Origin: Vannielia litorea
GTDB taxonomy: Bacteria > Pseudomonadota > Alphaproteobacteria > Rhodobacterales > Rhodobacteraceae
Reading direction: 5' to 3'
NCBI RefSeq assembly: GCF_900142295.1
Contig: NZ_FSRL01000001.1
Location: 3,224,001-3,288,000 of the forward strand
Length of the DNA: 64,000 nucleotides
Under the pieces are notes generated by a model. It was not told where the DNA came from, ran no database searches, and saw nothing but the letters and a program-made list of their open reading frames with translations. The first letter of the stretch is position 1, and each line of letters begins with the position of its first letter. Position numbers and translations under genes: made by a program. Of this stretch, positions 18,020-26,280 are shown piece by piece.

Positions 18020-19341
18020 CCTTTCTCAAGCGCATCATCTGCGGCGCGATCCTCGCCGCCCTGCCTCTTGTCGCCTCTGCCGAGGTCGACATCGAGCAGG
18101 TCACCTCGCCGGGCGGGGTCGAGGCCTGGCTGGTCAATGAGCCATCCATCCCCTTCGTCGCCCTCGAGATCCGCTTCAAGGGCGGGGCCTCGCTGGACGC
18201 GCCCGACAAGCGCGGGGCGATCAACCTGATGACCGCGATCCTGGAGGAGGGCGCCGGCGAGATGGACGCCCGCGCCTGGACCGCCGCCCGCGACAGCCTG
18301 GCCGCCTCCTTCGACTTTGACGTGCACAATGATGCGCTTTCGATCTCTGCCAAGTTCCTGACCGAGAACATGGACGAGGCCGCCGAGTTGTTGCGGCTGG
18401 CGATCGTGGAGCCACGCTTCGACCAGGATGCGCTGGACCGGGTGCGCGCCCAGGTGCAGTCGATCATCCGCTCCAACGACAACGATCCCGACAGGATCGC
18501 CGGCAACACTTTCGACCGGCTGGCCTGGGGCAACCATCCCTACGGCACCGACCTGAACGGCACCGAGGAGAGCGTGGCCGCCCTGACCCGTGAAGACATG
18601 TTCGAGGCCAAGGCCAAGGTCATGGCCCGAGACCGGCTCTATGTGTCCGCGGTTGGCGACATCGACGCCGAGCGGCTCTCCACCCTGCTCGACGACCTGT
18701 TCTCCGGCCTGCCCGAAACCGGCGCCGAGCTGCCGGAGCACATGGACTACACCCTGCCGGGCGGGCTTACCGTGGTGCCCTACGACACGCCGCAATCGGT
18801 TGTGACCTTCGGCCAGGCCGGCATCACCCGCGACGACCCCGATTTCTTTGCCGCATTCGTGATGATGGAGATCATGGGCGGCAGCGGGTTCAACTCGCGC
18901 CTGATGAACGAAGTCCGCGAAAAGCGCGGCCTGACCTATGGCATCTATGCCTACCTGGCCCCGATGGACTATGGCGAGACCATCGGTGGGGGGGTGGCCA
19001 CGGCCAACGCCCGCGTGGCGCAGGTGATCGAGGTCGTGAAGGCGGAGTGGGCCCGGCTTGCCGAGGAAGGCGTCAGCGCCGAAGAACTGGAGCGCGCCAA
19101 GAAATACCTCACCGGCGCCTATCCGCTCCGGTTCGATGGCAACGGTCGCATCGCCAATATCCTCGTCGGCTTGCAGATCGAGGGGCTGGGCGTGGATTAC
19201 ATCGACAACCGCAACAGCTTCATCGAAGCGGTGACGGTGGAAGACATCCAGCGCGTGGCCGCCGAGTTGATCGACCCGGAGGGCCTGCACTTCGTTGTCG
19301 TCGGAGCCCCGGAGGGCCTGGAGGAAGCGGCTGGCAACTGA
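18016..19341 (+). CDS. M16 family protease homologue, non-catalytic partner
   Basis: 441 residues with a Sec signal (1-22, LPLVASAEV). The M16 fold is clear, but the position of HxxEH reads R-G-A-I-N-L-M-T-A-I-L-E-E, so no zinc site is present. The 'R/Y' substrate-binding region typical of the inactive half is visible as 'REKRGLTYGIYAY'. It starts with GTG inside the stop of the active subunit, which predicts equimolar synthesis and a heterodimer in the periplasm. Confidence 0.92.
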   Translation: MTFLKRIICGAILAALPLVASAEVDIEQVTSPGGVEAWLVNEPSIPFVALEIRFKGGASLDAPDKRGAINLMTAILEEGAGEMDARAWTAARDSLAASFDFDVHNDALSISAKFLTENMDEAAELLRLAIVEPRFDQDALDRVRAQVQSIIRSNDNDPDRIAGNTFDRLAWGNHPYGTDLNGTEESVAALTREDMFEAKAKVMARDRLYVSAVGDIDAERLSTLLDDLFSGLPETGAELPEHMDYTLPGGLTVVPYDTPQSVVTFGQAGITRDDPDFFAAFVMMEIMGGSGFNSRLMNEVREKRGLTYGIYAYLAPMDYGETIGGGVATANARVAQVIEVVKAEWARLAEEGVSAEELERAKKYLTGAYPLRFDGNGRIANILVGLQIEGLGVDYIDNRNSFIEAVTVEDIQRVAAELIDPEGLHFVVVGAPEGLEEAAGN

Positions 19342-19410
19342 GGCGCCAGCCCGGTTGACCAGGCCGCGCCGCCGCGCTACGCCCCGCCTCTCATCAACCA
19401 GGGAGGCCCC

Positions 19411-20313
19411 ATGGCCCGCCGCAAGGGACGTGACATTTCCGGCTGGATCATCCTCGACAAGCCCGCGGGGCCAACCAGCACCGCCTGTGTGAACAAGCTG
19501 CGCTGGGCCCTGCAGGCCAAGAAGGCCGGTCACGCGGGCACGCTCGACCCGGCCGCCACCGGGCTGCTCGCCATCGCCTTCGGCGAGGCCACCAAATGCG
19601 TGCCCTACGTGATGGATGCCGAGAAATGCTACCGCTTCACGGTGCGCCTCGGGGCGGCAACCAACACCGATGACGCGGAGGGCGAAGTGACCGAGACCTC
19701 CGACGCGAGGCCCTCCGATGACGAGATCCGCGCAGCACTGGCAGGTTTCACCGGCGAAATCATGCAGGTGCCGCCCAGATATTCGGCCGTCAAGATCGAC
19801 GGCGAGCGCGCCTATGCGCTGGCCCGCGACGGCGAGGATTTCGAGGTCGATGCCCGGCCGCTCTGGGTGGAGAGCCTCGAGCTTCTCGCCCGCCCCGACG
19901 CCGACACGGCCGAACTGCGGATGGTCTGCGGCAAGGGGGGCTACGTGCGCTCCGTCGCCCGGGACCTGGGGGCAACCCTGGGGTGCCTTGGCCATGTTGT
20001 CACGCTGCGGCGCGAGTGGTCCGGCCCCTTCGACCTCGAGAACGCCGTGACGCTGGAGCACGTCGAGGCGCTGGCCCGCACGCCGGAGCTGGACGCCCTG
20101 CTGCTGCCGCTCGAGGCCGGCCTCAGCGACCTGCCCCGCGTCACCGTGAACGAGGCCGCCGCCACCCGCATCACCCACGGCAACCCGGCGCCGGTTGTCT
20201 CCTCCGAAGCGGAGTTCGGCGATGAATGCTGGGCGGCGCACAAGGGCCAGGCCATCGCGCTCGGGCGCTACTTGGGCGGCGAGTTTCACCCGGCGCGGGT
20301 GTTGAACCGGTGA
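19411..20313 (+). CDS. truB: tRNA pseudouridine(55) synthase
   Basis: 300 residues. The catalytic Asp46 lies in '[15 protein letters not shown]'. '[14 protein letters not shown]' is the conserved N-terminus and '[12 protein letters not shown]' is a further TruB motif. It makes pseudouridine 55 in the T-loop of tRNAs. The ATG follows GGGAGG. Its stop overlaps the next GTG start (GTGA). truB is often next to rbfA and rpsO; here rpsO is 3.3 kb downstream. Confidence 0.96.
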   Translation: MARRKGRDISGWIILDKPAGPTSTACVNKLRWALQAKKAGHAGTLDPAATGLLAIAFGEATKCVPYVMDAEKCYRFTVRLGAATNTDDAEGEVTETSDARPSDDEIRAALAGFTGEIMQVPPRYSAVKIDGERAYALARDGEDFEVDARPLWVESLELLARPDADTAELRMVCGKGGYVRSVARDLGATLGCLGHVVTLRREWSGPFDLENAVTLEHVEALARTPELDALLLPLEAGLSDLPRVTVNEAAATRITHGNPAPVVSSEAEFGDECWAAHKGQAIALGRYLGGEFHPARVLNR

Positions 20314-20834
20314 TCACCCGGACCCACACCAAGGGCGATGCGCCCTCCATTGCCGTCTATTCCGACTGCGAGTGCTACCGCTACCTGCTCACCCGCACCT
20401 GGGACCCTGCAGGTGAAAGGGCGCTTTTCATCATGCTGAACCCCTCCACCGCGACCGAGGTTCAGAACGACCCCACCGTGGAGCGCTGCGAGCGCCGCGC
20501 GCGCACTTTGGGGTTCGGCAGCTTTCGGGTGACCAATATCTTTGCCTGGCGCGACACCGACCCCAAAGCCATGCGCGCCGCACCTGAGCCGATCGGGCCG
20601 GAGAACGATGCGGCGATCCTCGAGAGTTGTGACTGGGCCGACCGGATCATCTGTGCCTGGGGCAGCCATGGCGCGCATCTCGACCGGGGCCATGCGGTGG
20701 AGGCCCTGCTGCGGGAGGGTGGCTGGCCCTTGTTCCATCTCGGGCTCACCAAGCACGGCCAGCCAAAGCACCCTCTCTACATCGGCTACGCCGAGCAGCC
20801 GCGGCCCTGGCTCAGCTCTGGGGCTTCGGCCTGA
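20310..20834 (+). CDS. DUF1643 domain-containing protein
   Basis: 174 residues from a GTG start that overlaps the truB stop by 4 bases. DUF1643 signatures are '[20 protein letters not shown]', '[19 protein letters not shown]', 'AWGSHG' and '[15 protein letters not shown]'. No signal or TM. Function unknown; the conserved Asn, Asp, His and Lys suggest an enzyme, but no reaction can be assigned. Its 3' end overlaps the convergent membrane-protein gene by 23 bases. Confidence 0.87.
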   Translation: MITRTHTKGDAPSIAVYSDCECYRYLLTRTWDPAGERALFIMLNPSTATEVQNDPTVERCERRARTLGFGSFRVTNIFAWRDTDPKAMRAAPEPIGPENDAAILESCDWADRIICAWGSHGAHLDRGHAVEALLREGGWPLFHLGLTKHGQPKHPLYIGYAEQPRPWLSSGASA

Positions 20835-21720
20835 TTCGCAGGGCCGTGCCCAGCGCCTCCGGCCCGTCGGGGCAATCCACCTGCACCACGGGGCGGCCGC
20901 CGAGGCTGATCTGCCAGGTGTTCTCGACCGTGGGCAGCATGACGATATCGGTGGGCTCGGGTCCGTCATAAAACACCACCAGCCGCTCGGCTTCCGGCCT
21001 GAACCCCTGAACGACAGGGATGGGCCACTGCCTGTTGACCGTCAGTTTGAGACGGCGCGGCATCTCTGTGCTCACGATCACATCGCCCATGGCCATCGGA
21101 AGAACGAGGCGCCCGTCGGCATCATATTCGTCCCCGGCGCCCTCATCAGGCGACTGCTCGGCTGCATTTTCCTGGGCCTCCGGTTCGTCCGGCGCCTCCT
21201 CGACAAGCTGAACCTCGGACGATTCATCAATCGGCTTGCCCGTGGCGTCCTCGGCCTGAGTGCCATCACCGGGCTCACCGGGCTCATCTGCAAGCTCTTC
21301 CGGGCCCTCCTTTGGCCCATCGGAAACCTCGGCAACCTCGGGCTCCGAAACCACGGGGTCTTCCTCTTCCGGCGCCCCCTCCTCCCGTGCGGAGGCGACT
21401 GCTGTCATAGCGGCAGCCTGCGCCTCTTCGGCCGCGCGTGCCTGCTCCGCCTCGGCCTCTTCCTCCGCCCGGATACGGGCCAGCTCCTCGCGCACCGCCA
21501 TGATCTCGGGCGGAAAGCTCTCACTGGCGTGGGGTTCGCCGCTCGCCTCGGGCTCCGACCCGCCGGCCGGATTTGCCGCAACGGCACCATCTTCCGTGTT
21601 CGCTGCGTCCGCTCCCGCGGCAAGTTCGGCCCGGCGCCGCGCACGCAGCCGAAACCACAGCGCGACAAGCACGAGCGACAACAGGAAGATCAGAAGGGGT
21701 ACGAGCCAGTCCGGAACCAT
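20812..21720 (-). CDS. Uncharacterised membrane-anchored acidic protein
   Basis: 302 residues; family not recognised. One N-terminal TM helix (residues 3-23, 'WLVPLLIFLLSLVLVALWF') is followed by a basic stop-transfer (RLRARRR). A strongly Glu/Ala/Asp-rich, probably disordered stretch covers about 30-200, with a globular C-terminal part from about 205 ('RLVLPMAMGDVIVSTEMPRR' onward) rich in beta-strand patterns. The start at 21720 puts the TM helix at the N-terminus; longer in-frame starts add unlikely sequence. The 3' end overlaps DUF1643 on the other strand by 23 bases. Confidence 0.72.
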   Translation of the reverse strand: MVPDWLVPLLIFLLSLVLVALWFRLRARRRAELAAGADAANTEDGAVAANPAGGSEPEASGEPHASESFPPEIMAVREELARIRAEEEAEAEQARAAEEAQAAAMTAVASAREEGAPEEEDPVVSEPEVAEVSDGPKEGPEELADEPGEPGDGTQAEDATGKPIDESSEVQLVEEAPDEPEAQENAAEQSPDEGAGDEYDADGRLVLPMAMGDVIVSTEMPRRLKLTVNRQWPIPVVQGFRPEAERLVVFYDGPEPTDIVMLPTVENTWQISLGGRPVVQVDCPDGPEALGTALRIRPKPQS

Positions 21721-21922
21721 GGGCGGATCATCTCTCCAACCCGCCCGTCTTTCCAGCCCCGGCGCATCAGACCCGGAAATTTTGTTGCAGAATCTAGGCA
21801 GCTTTCTCGACGGATTAAGGGATTCGTGCACCCTCTCCGTTTATCCCATTGCCTGCGACATGCACCTTGGCCACGGGAGCGGCGGGGGCCGTCGTGCGTC
21901 AGGCTCTTGAGGGGTAGCCAGC

Positions 21923-22912
21923 ATGTTCTTGCTGTTCGGAATCATGGGTGCGGTCCTTGTCGGCTCCGCCGTTATCGGCGTGATGGGCGGCGACGAGGAC
22001 ATCGAAGAAGATGCCATCGGTGAGGAAGAGAGCGGCGACAGCTCCGGCGGTGAGACCATCGGCACGTCGATTCTCGACCCCACGCACGACGACCCCGAGA
22101 TCGGCGAGTTGGACCTGACCGAACCGGGTGCAACCGGCACACAGATCGGAACCGATGAAGACGACCTGATAGAGGGCAGCACGGGGGACGACATCCTGCA
22201 GGGCTATGGCGGCAGTGACGAGATCCACGGAGACGATGGCGATGACACGGCCCTGGGCAGCGACGGTGACGATGCGCTCTCCGGCGGGCCAGGCGACGAC
22301 AGGCTGTTCGGCGAGGAGGGGAACGACTTTCTGGATGGCGGCGAGGGTGACGACGAGCTCTGGGGAGCCTCTGGCAACGACATGCTCCTGGGCCGTGCAG
22401 GCGACGACCGCCTGACCGGCGGCGACGGGGCCGACAGTCTGGACGGAGGTGCAGGCCACGACCAGCTGGAGGGCGGGCTCGGCGACGATGAGTTGGCCGG
22501 CGGGCCGGGCAGCGACAACCTCCAGGGTGGCGCGGGCAACGATACTTTGATCGGCGCGGATGATCTGGATGTCGACTGGCTCAACGGAGGCGACGGCAAC
22601 GATGTGCTCGTGCTCGGCGACGGAGATATCGCCACGGGTGGAGCCGGTGCCGACATCTTCGCGCTCGGGCGCGATCTCATCGAGGAGACCGTGGCGGAGA
22701 TCATGGATTTCGACGCCGACGAGGACGGGCTCGCCCTGCTCTGGGACGATACGGCAGGCAGTGGCGCGCCGGAGATCACCTTGAGCGAAACCGACAGCAA
22801 CCTGATGGAAGTCTACGCCGATGGCGAGTTGATCGGCGTTGTTCACGGTGGCGGCACCCTGACAGCCGCCGACATCCAGCTGGTCCCGATGTCCGCAGCC
22901 GCCTCGATGTGA
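21923..22912 (+). CDS. RTX/hemolysin-type calcium-binding repeat protein with N-terminal membrane segment
   Basis: 329 residues. About 15 RTX-type nonapeptide repeats (GGxGxDxLx) run from about residue 80 to 235, for example 'GGEGDDELWGASGNDMLLG'; they bind Ca2+ in a parallel beta-roll. The C-terminal 95 residues ('DIFALGRDLIEETVAEIMDF' onward) look like the usual end domain of type I-secreted RTX proteins. Unusually, the protein opens with a hydrophobic helix (residues 2-21) and an acidic linker. No T1SS genes are adjacent. Preceded by a GAGGGG Shine-Dalgarno. Confidence 0.85.
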   Translation: MFLLFGIMGAVLVGSAVIGVMGGDEDIEEDAIGEEESGDSSGGETIGTSILDPTHDDPEIGELDLTEPGATGTQIGTDEDDLIEGSTGDDILQGYGGSDEIHGDDGDDTALGSDGDDALSGGPGDDRLFGEEGNDFLDGGEGDDELWGASGNDMLLGRAGDDRLTGGDGADSLDGGAGHDQLEGGLGDDELAGGPGSDNLQGGAGNDTLIGADDLDVDWLNGGDGNDVLVLGDGDIATGGAGADIFALGRDLIEETVAEIMDFDADEDGLALLWDDTAGSGAPEITLSETDSNLMEVYADGELIGVVHGGGTLTAADIQLVPMSAAASM

Positions 22913-22986
22913 ACGCCGGGAGACGTTGTCGGATGCAGGGGCGCCTGACGGCTTTTCAATCCGGAGGATTTGGCTAGGGTCGGAGC

Positions 22987-23454
22987 ATGAGCGACCCCGA
23001 TCCACACCTCACCAAGCCCGCCCCTGTCCATGTGGCCGTGGAAGCCGAGGCTGATCACGATGCCACGCGCAACGACCTGAAGCGCGAGATCGTCGCGCTG
23101 CGCGAGGAGGTTTCCAAGCTCAACAACCACAAGTTCCTGCGGGTCTATGCGCAATTCTGGCGACTCATCGGGTTTCAGCTCTTGCGCGGTATGGCCTTTG
23201 GCCTGGGTTCGGTGGTCGGGGCCACGATCCTTGTTTCCGTCGTGGCCTACCTGCTGAGCCAGATCGACTTCATCCCGATCCTCGCCGAATGGGCTGCAGA
23301 GCTCGATGTGGAGTTCGACGAGGAGAAGACCGAGGCCGAAGTGGAACAGCAGGTCGAGGAGCAGCTTCCCGCGCCGGAGGGCGGCGGCGTGAGCCCGCCG
23401 GAGAACGCGCCGCAAACCGAGCCCGGCGAGATCCCCCCCGCCAACGCCGACTGA
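22987..23454 (+). CDS. DUF5665 domain-containing membrane protein
   Basis: 155 residues. A soluble helical N-terminus ends in '[20 protein letters not shown]', followed by one TM helix at about 68-90 and an acidic/Pro-rich C-terminal tail. The central block matches DUF5665, found in bacteria as a small membrane protein of unknown role. A TAGGGT -10-like element ends only 6 bases before the ATG, so the message may be leaderless. It lies between the RTX gene and rpsO. Confidence 0.8.
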   Translation: MSDPDPHLTKPAPVHVAVEAEADHDATRNDLKREIVALREEVSKLNNHKFLRVYAQFWRLIGFQLLRGMAFGLGSVVGATILVSVVAYLLSQIDFIPILAEWAAELDVEFDEEKTEAEVEQQVEEQLPAPEGGGVSPPENAPQTEPGEIPPANAD

Positions 23455-23590
23455 ACGAATCGCCTTCCCATCGGCCCGGGCTTGCCCTATACGCCGCCCC
23501 TGTCGCCCGGAACGCTGGGCGCACACTCCATGGACCCTGCTGGACGACATCCCGGCTTGCGCCCGCACACACCAACCAAAGGAGACCCCG

Positions 23591-23860
23591 ATGTCGATCA
23601 CTGCTGAAGACAAGGCCCGCGTCATCAAGGAATACGGCACCAAGGACGGCGACACCGGTTCGCCCGAAGTTCAGGTTGCCATCCTGAGCTCGCGGATCTC
23701 CACGCTCACCGAGCACTTCAAGACCCACAAGAAGGACAACCACGGCCGCCGTGGCCTTCTCAAGCTCGTGGCTCAGCGCCGCAAGCTGCTGGACTACCTG
23801 AAGAACAAGAACGAGGACCGCTACAAGGACCTCATCGGCAAGCTCGGCATCCGCCGCTGA
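23591..23860 (+). CDS. rpsO: 30S ribosomal protein S15
   Basis: 89 residues, standard length. The S15 signature is complete: '[20 protein letters not shown]', '[20 protein letters not shown]', 'KLLDYLKN'. S15 binds the central domain of 16S rRNA. A strong AAAGGAG precedes the ATG, and a rho-independent terminator follows 24 bases after the stop, so it is likely monocistronic here. Confidence 0.98.
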   Translation: MSITAEDKARVIKEYGTKDGDTGSPEVQVAILSSRISTLTEHFKTHKKDNHGRRGLLKLVAQRRKLLDYLKNKNEDRYKDLIGKLGIRR

Positions 23861-23884
23861 GACGGACCGCCAGGGACGAGACCG

Positions 23885-23917
23885 AAGGGGTGGCCGCGAG
23901 GCCGCCCCTTTTCTTTT
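23885..23917 (+). terminator. Rho-independent terminator of rpsO
   Basis: AAGGGGTGGCC (23885-23895) pairs with GGCCGCCCCTT (23900-23910) through a GCGA tetraloop, with one G-T pair, followed by TTCTTTT. Confidence 0.93.
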
Positions 23918-24029
23918 CCCCGGCGCATTCGCGACGCGCCGCCAACCTCCGCTCGACGCCACGTCGCATCCGCCCGGCTGTTGACCCGACCGGCCCGCGC
24001 ATCTCATCCTGAGCAACAGGAGGAGACCC

Positions 24030-24743
24030 ATGATTGCTGCGCTGCGCATCCTCATCCTCATGGGCGGGCTGCACCGGCTGTTTCCGTTCTGGCTGGTCGG
24101 GCTGGGGCTGATGCTGTTCGATTTCCAGTACTGGATGCTCGCCGCCGTGGGCTACGGCGTGGTGATCCAGTGGTTCAACGAGTACCTGATCCACCGCTTC
24201 ATCTATCACCGCGAACCTCCCACGGCGCAAAGCCCGTTCAACAAGCTCTACCGAAGCCACATCGGGCACCACGAGTTTCCGCAGGACGAGGAGTTCTTCA
24301 CCGGAGACGATCACTGGTTTCCGCTGCGCTTTGCTGCCGGCTCGTTCGCGGCCCATCTCGTGGTGCTCTGGCCTCTGGTCGGCCTCTGGCCCGCGCTGGA
24401 GTTTGCCTGCGTCGCGCTCTTCGTCGGATCCGCCTCGGCCTTCGCGTTCTACGAGTATTGCCACACGCTGGCCCACCTCAACGTGCCGAAAGGGCGGTTC
24501 GGCCAATGGGTCACGCGCGAGCACATGGCGCACCATTACCAGGACCATCACGCCACGTTTCACGTGACCGCCGGCATGGCATGGATCGACAGGCTCTTTG
24601 GCACCGGCCACGACCCGGCGAAAGCGCGCGAACGCTATGACCGGCGGACCATGATGAGCATCGGAATGGACCCGGAAGACCTGCGCCTCGTCACCGCCCG
24701 CAAGGCCTACGGACTTGCCAAACCTCCGCGCCACATCGCCTGA
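24030..24743 (+). CDS. Fatty acid hydroxylase / sterol desaturase superfamily membrane protein
   Basis: 237 residues with several hydrophobic spans. The di-iron histidine clusters of the superfamily are present: His55/His60 ('HRFIYH'), His77/80/81 ('HIGHH'), His145/149 ('HTLAH'), and His165/168/169 with His173/174. The reaction is expected to be O2-dependent hydroxylation or desaturation of a lipid at the inner membrane; the substrate (fatty acid, carotenoid or hopanoid-like) is not evident. ATG follows CAGGAGGAG. It sits between rpsO and pnp. Confidence 0.85.
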   Translation: MIAALRILILMGGLHRLFPFWLVGLGLMLFDFQYWMLAAVGYGVVIQWFNEYLIHRFIYHREPPTAQSPFNKLYRSHIGHHEFPQDEEFFTGDDHWFPLRFAAGSFAAHLVVLWPLVGLWPALEFACVALFVGSASAFAFYEYCHTLAHLNVPKGRFGQWVTREHMAHHYQDHHATFHVTAGMAWIDRLFGTGHDPAKARERYDRRTMMSIGMDPEDLRLVTARKAYGLAKPPRHIA

Positions 24744-24916
24744 TCGCGCCTTGCGTGCAGGGCTATGGCTTGTGACATGCACCTCGGAACCCCGCGGCTA
24801 CTCAGCGGCCGACAATCGGCCAAACCGCTGACCTCGCCGGGAAAACGCGTGGTGCAGGCGGACCCGACCTGCTAACGCTTTTTGCCGGAACAACGCAGCC
24901 CGGGGGGCACGCATCA

Positions 24917-26044
24917 ATGGTGGACCTGCCAGAGTTTCCCGCTTCCGAGCCGGAGGACCACGCCGCCGAACTGGGGCGGCGCGAGCGGCTCGCGGAGTTG
25001 GAAGAAACCGGCCTGATGGACAGCGTGCCGGAGGAGGTTTACGACCGCGCCGTGCGCCTCGCGCGCCAGATAACCGGTGCCCCGGTCGGGCTGTTGTCGC
25101 TGGTCGACAACCGGCGGCAGTTCTTCAAGGCGCAGTCCGGGCTCGCTGACGCCGGCGTCGCCGACCGCGAGACCCCGCTGAGCCATTCCTTCTGCCAGTA
25201 TGTGGTGTCGTCGCGCACATCCCTCGCGGTAGTCGACGCCCGCACCCACCCGCTGCTTGCCGGCAACGGCGCGGTGGGCGAGCTGGGGGTGATCGCCTAT
25301 CTCGGCGTGCCGGTCCGCGGGCCGGGCGGCGAGGTTCTGGGCTCGTTCTGCGCCATCGACAGCGAGGCGCACGAATGGTCGGAAAGTCAGCTCAAGGCGC
25401 TGGAGGACATTGCCGGCATCGTCGAGAGCGAGATCAAGCTGCATCAGGCCCTCGCCGAGCGTCAGCTGTTGGTGGAGGAGTTGAACCACAGGGTGAAGAA
25501 CCTCTTCACCGTGGTCAGCGGCATGGTGCGCCTCAGCCACTCCAACGGCGAGGCGCAGGTTGAACTCGAAGCGCGGCTGCAGGCGCTGGCCAACGCGCAC
25601 AACCTCCTGGCTCCGCTGATCCAGGCCGGCAAGCCGGTGGGCGACCGCATTGCCTTGTCGGAACTGCTCGAAACCCTGCTCACCCCCTATGGACAGGATC
25701 ACATCGCCCGAATCGAGGGGCCCAACGTGGTGCTGGGCCCGCGAGCCAGCACGTCGCTCTCTCTCGCGCTGCATGAGTTGGCCACCAACGCCGCCAAATA
25801 CGGGGCCCTCGCTGTCGCCGATGGCCGCCTTGCAGTGCAATGGTGGGTGGAGGGAAACTCCCTCGTCATGGACTGGCGGGAAGCGGGGCGGGCCTCCGAG
25901 CCCACGGGAACGGCCACGGGCTTTGGCACCCGGCTTATCAGCGTGGCCATCGAAGGGCAGCTCGACGGAACCCTCGAAACCGATCTTCGCCCCGCGGGCA
26001 TGACCCGCCGGATTACCATTTCGAGGGAGCGTCTGGCCGAATAG
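24917..26044 (+). CDS. GAF-domain sensor histidine kinase of the HWE family
   Basis: 375 residues, no TM. A GAF domain occupies about 35-175. The phosphoacceptor box 'ELNHRVKNLF' has His191. The ATPase domain has N-box 'ALHELATNAAKYGAL' (285-299), the WxE motif W320-R-E322, and a glycine box 'GTATGFGT' (331-338). This is the HWE/HisKA_2 type common in alphaproteobacteria, often linked to light or general stress signalling. No cognate response regulator is adjacent. The GAF domain shows 'SHSFCQYV', typical of this class; no chromophore can be asserted. Confidence 0.9.
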   Translation: MVDLPEFPASEPEDHAAELGRRERLAELEETGLMDSVPEEVYDRAVRLARQITGAPVGLLSLVDNRRQFFKAQSGLADAGVADRETPLSHSFCQYVVSSRTSLAVVDARTHPLLAGNGAVGELGVIAYLGVPVRGPGGEVLGSFCAIDSEAHEWSESQLKALEDIAGIVESEIKLHQALAERQLLVEELNHRVKNLFTVVSGMVRLSHSNGEAQVELEARLQALANAHNLLAPLIQAGKPVGDRIALSELLETLLTPYGQDHIARIEGPNVVLGPRASTSLSLALHELATNAAKYGALAVADGRLAVQWWVEGNSLVMDWREAGRASEPTGTATGFGTRLISVAIEGQLDGTLETDLRPAGMTRRITISRERLAE

Positions 26045-26233
26045 GCCGCCGGCTCGCAGCACCGCGATCTCAATGGCCCGATTGCCGCCGCCTCGGGCCG
26101 GCTGCGATGTCACGACGCTTCCCATCGGCCCCGCTTTCCTGTATGGCCCGGCCATCTGAGACGTTGCGCCAAGACCCCGGCGCTCGATGGAACAGATGAA
26201 AGGGGTCGGCGGCAATGGGGCCGCCATTCAAAC

Positions 26234-26265
26234 GGGAGACCCGGGATACGCCCGGGAGAGCTCCC
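26234..26265 (+). promoter_or_regulatory. Stem-loop in the pnp 5' leader
   Basis: GGGAG-a-CCCGGG (26234-26245) and CCCGGG-agag-CTCCC (26251-26265) pair as an 11-bp interrupted stem with loop ATACG. It ends 15 bases before the pnp ATG and just before the Shine-Dalgarno AGGAAA. In E. coli, RNase III cleaves a leader hairpin to start PNPase autoregulation; an equivalent role here is inference. Confidence 0.5.
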
Positions 26266-26280
26266 TAACAGGAAACGAAC

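Noticed and set aside
17917..20289. A 790-codon minus-strand open frame opposite the M16 gene and truB
   Set aside because: The sense-strand proteins have full family motifs; the antisense protein is His/Gly/Arg-rich low-complexity sequence with no domain.
21923..22912. The regular repeats here looked at first like a CRISPR or satellite array
   Set aside because: They are 27-bp codon-level RTX repeats within one frame, not identical direct repeats with spacers.
26075..26099. GGCCCGA / TCGGGCC hairpin after the HWE kinase gene
   Set aside because: A 7-bp stem with an 11-base loop and no T run; could be chance in GC-rich DNA.
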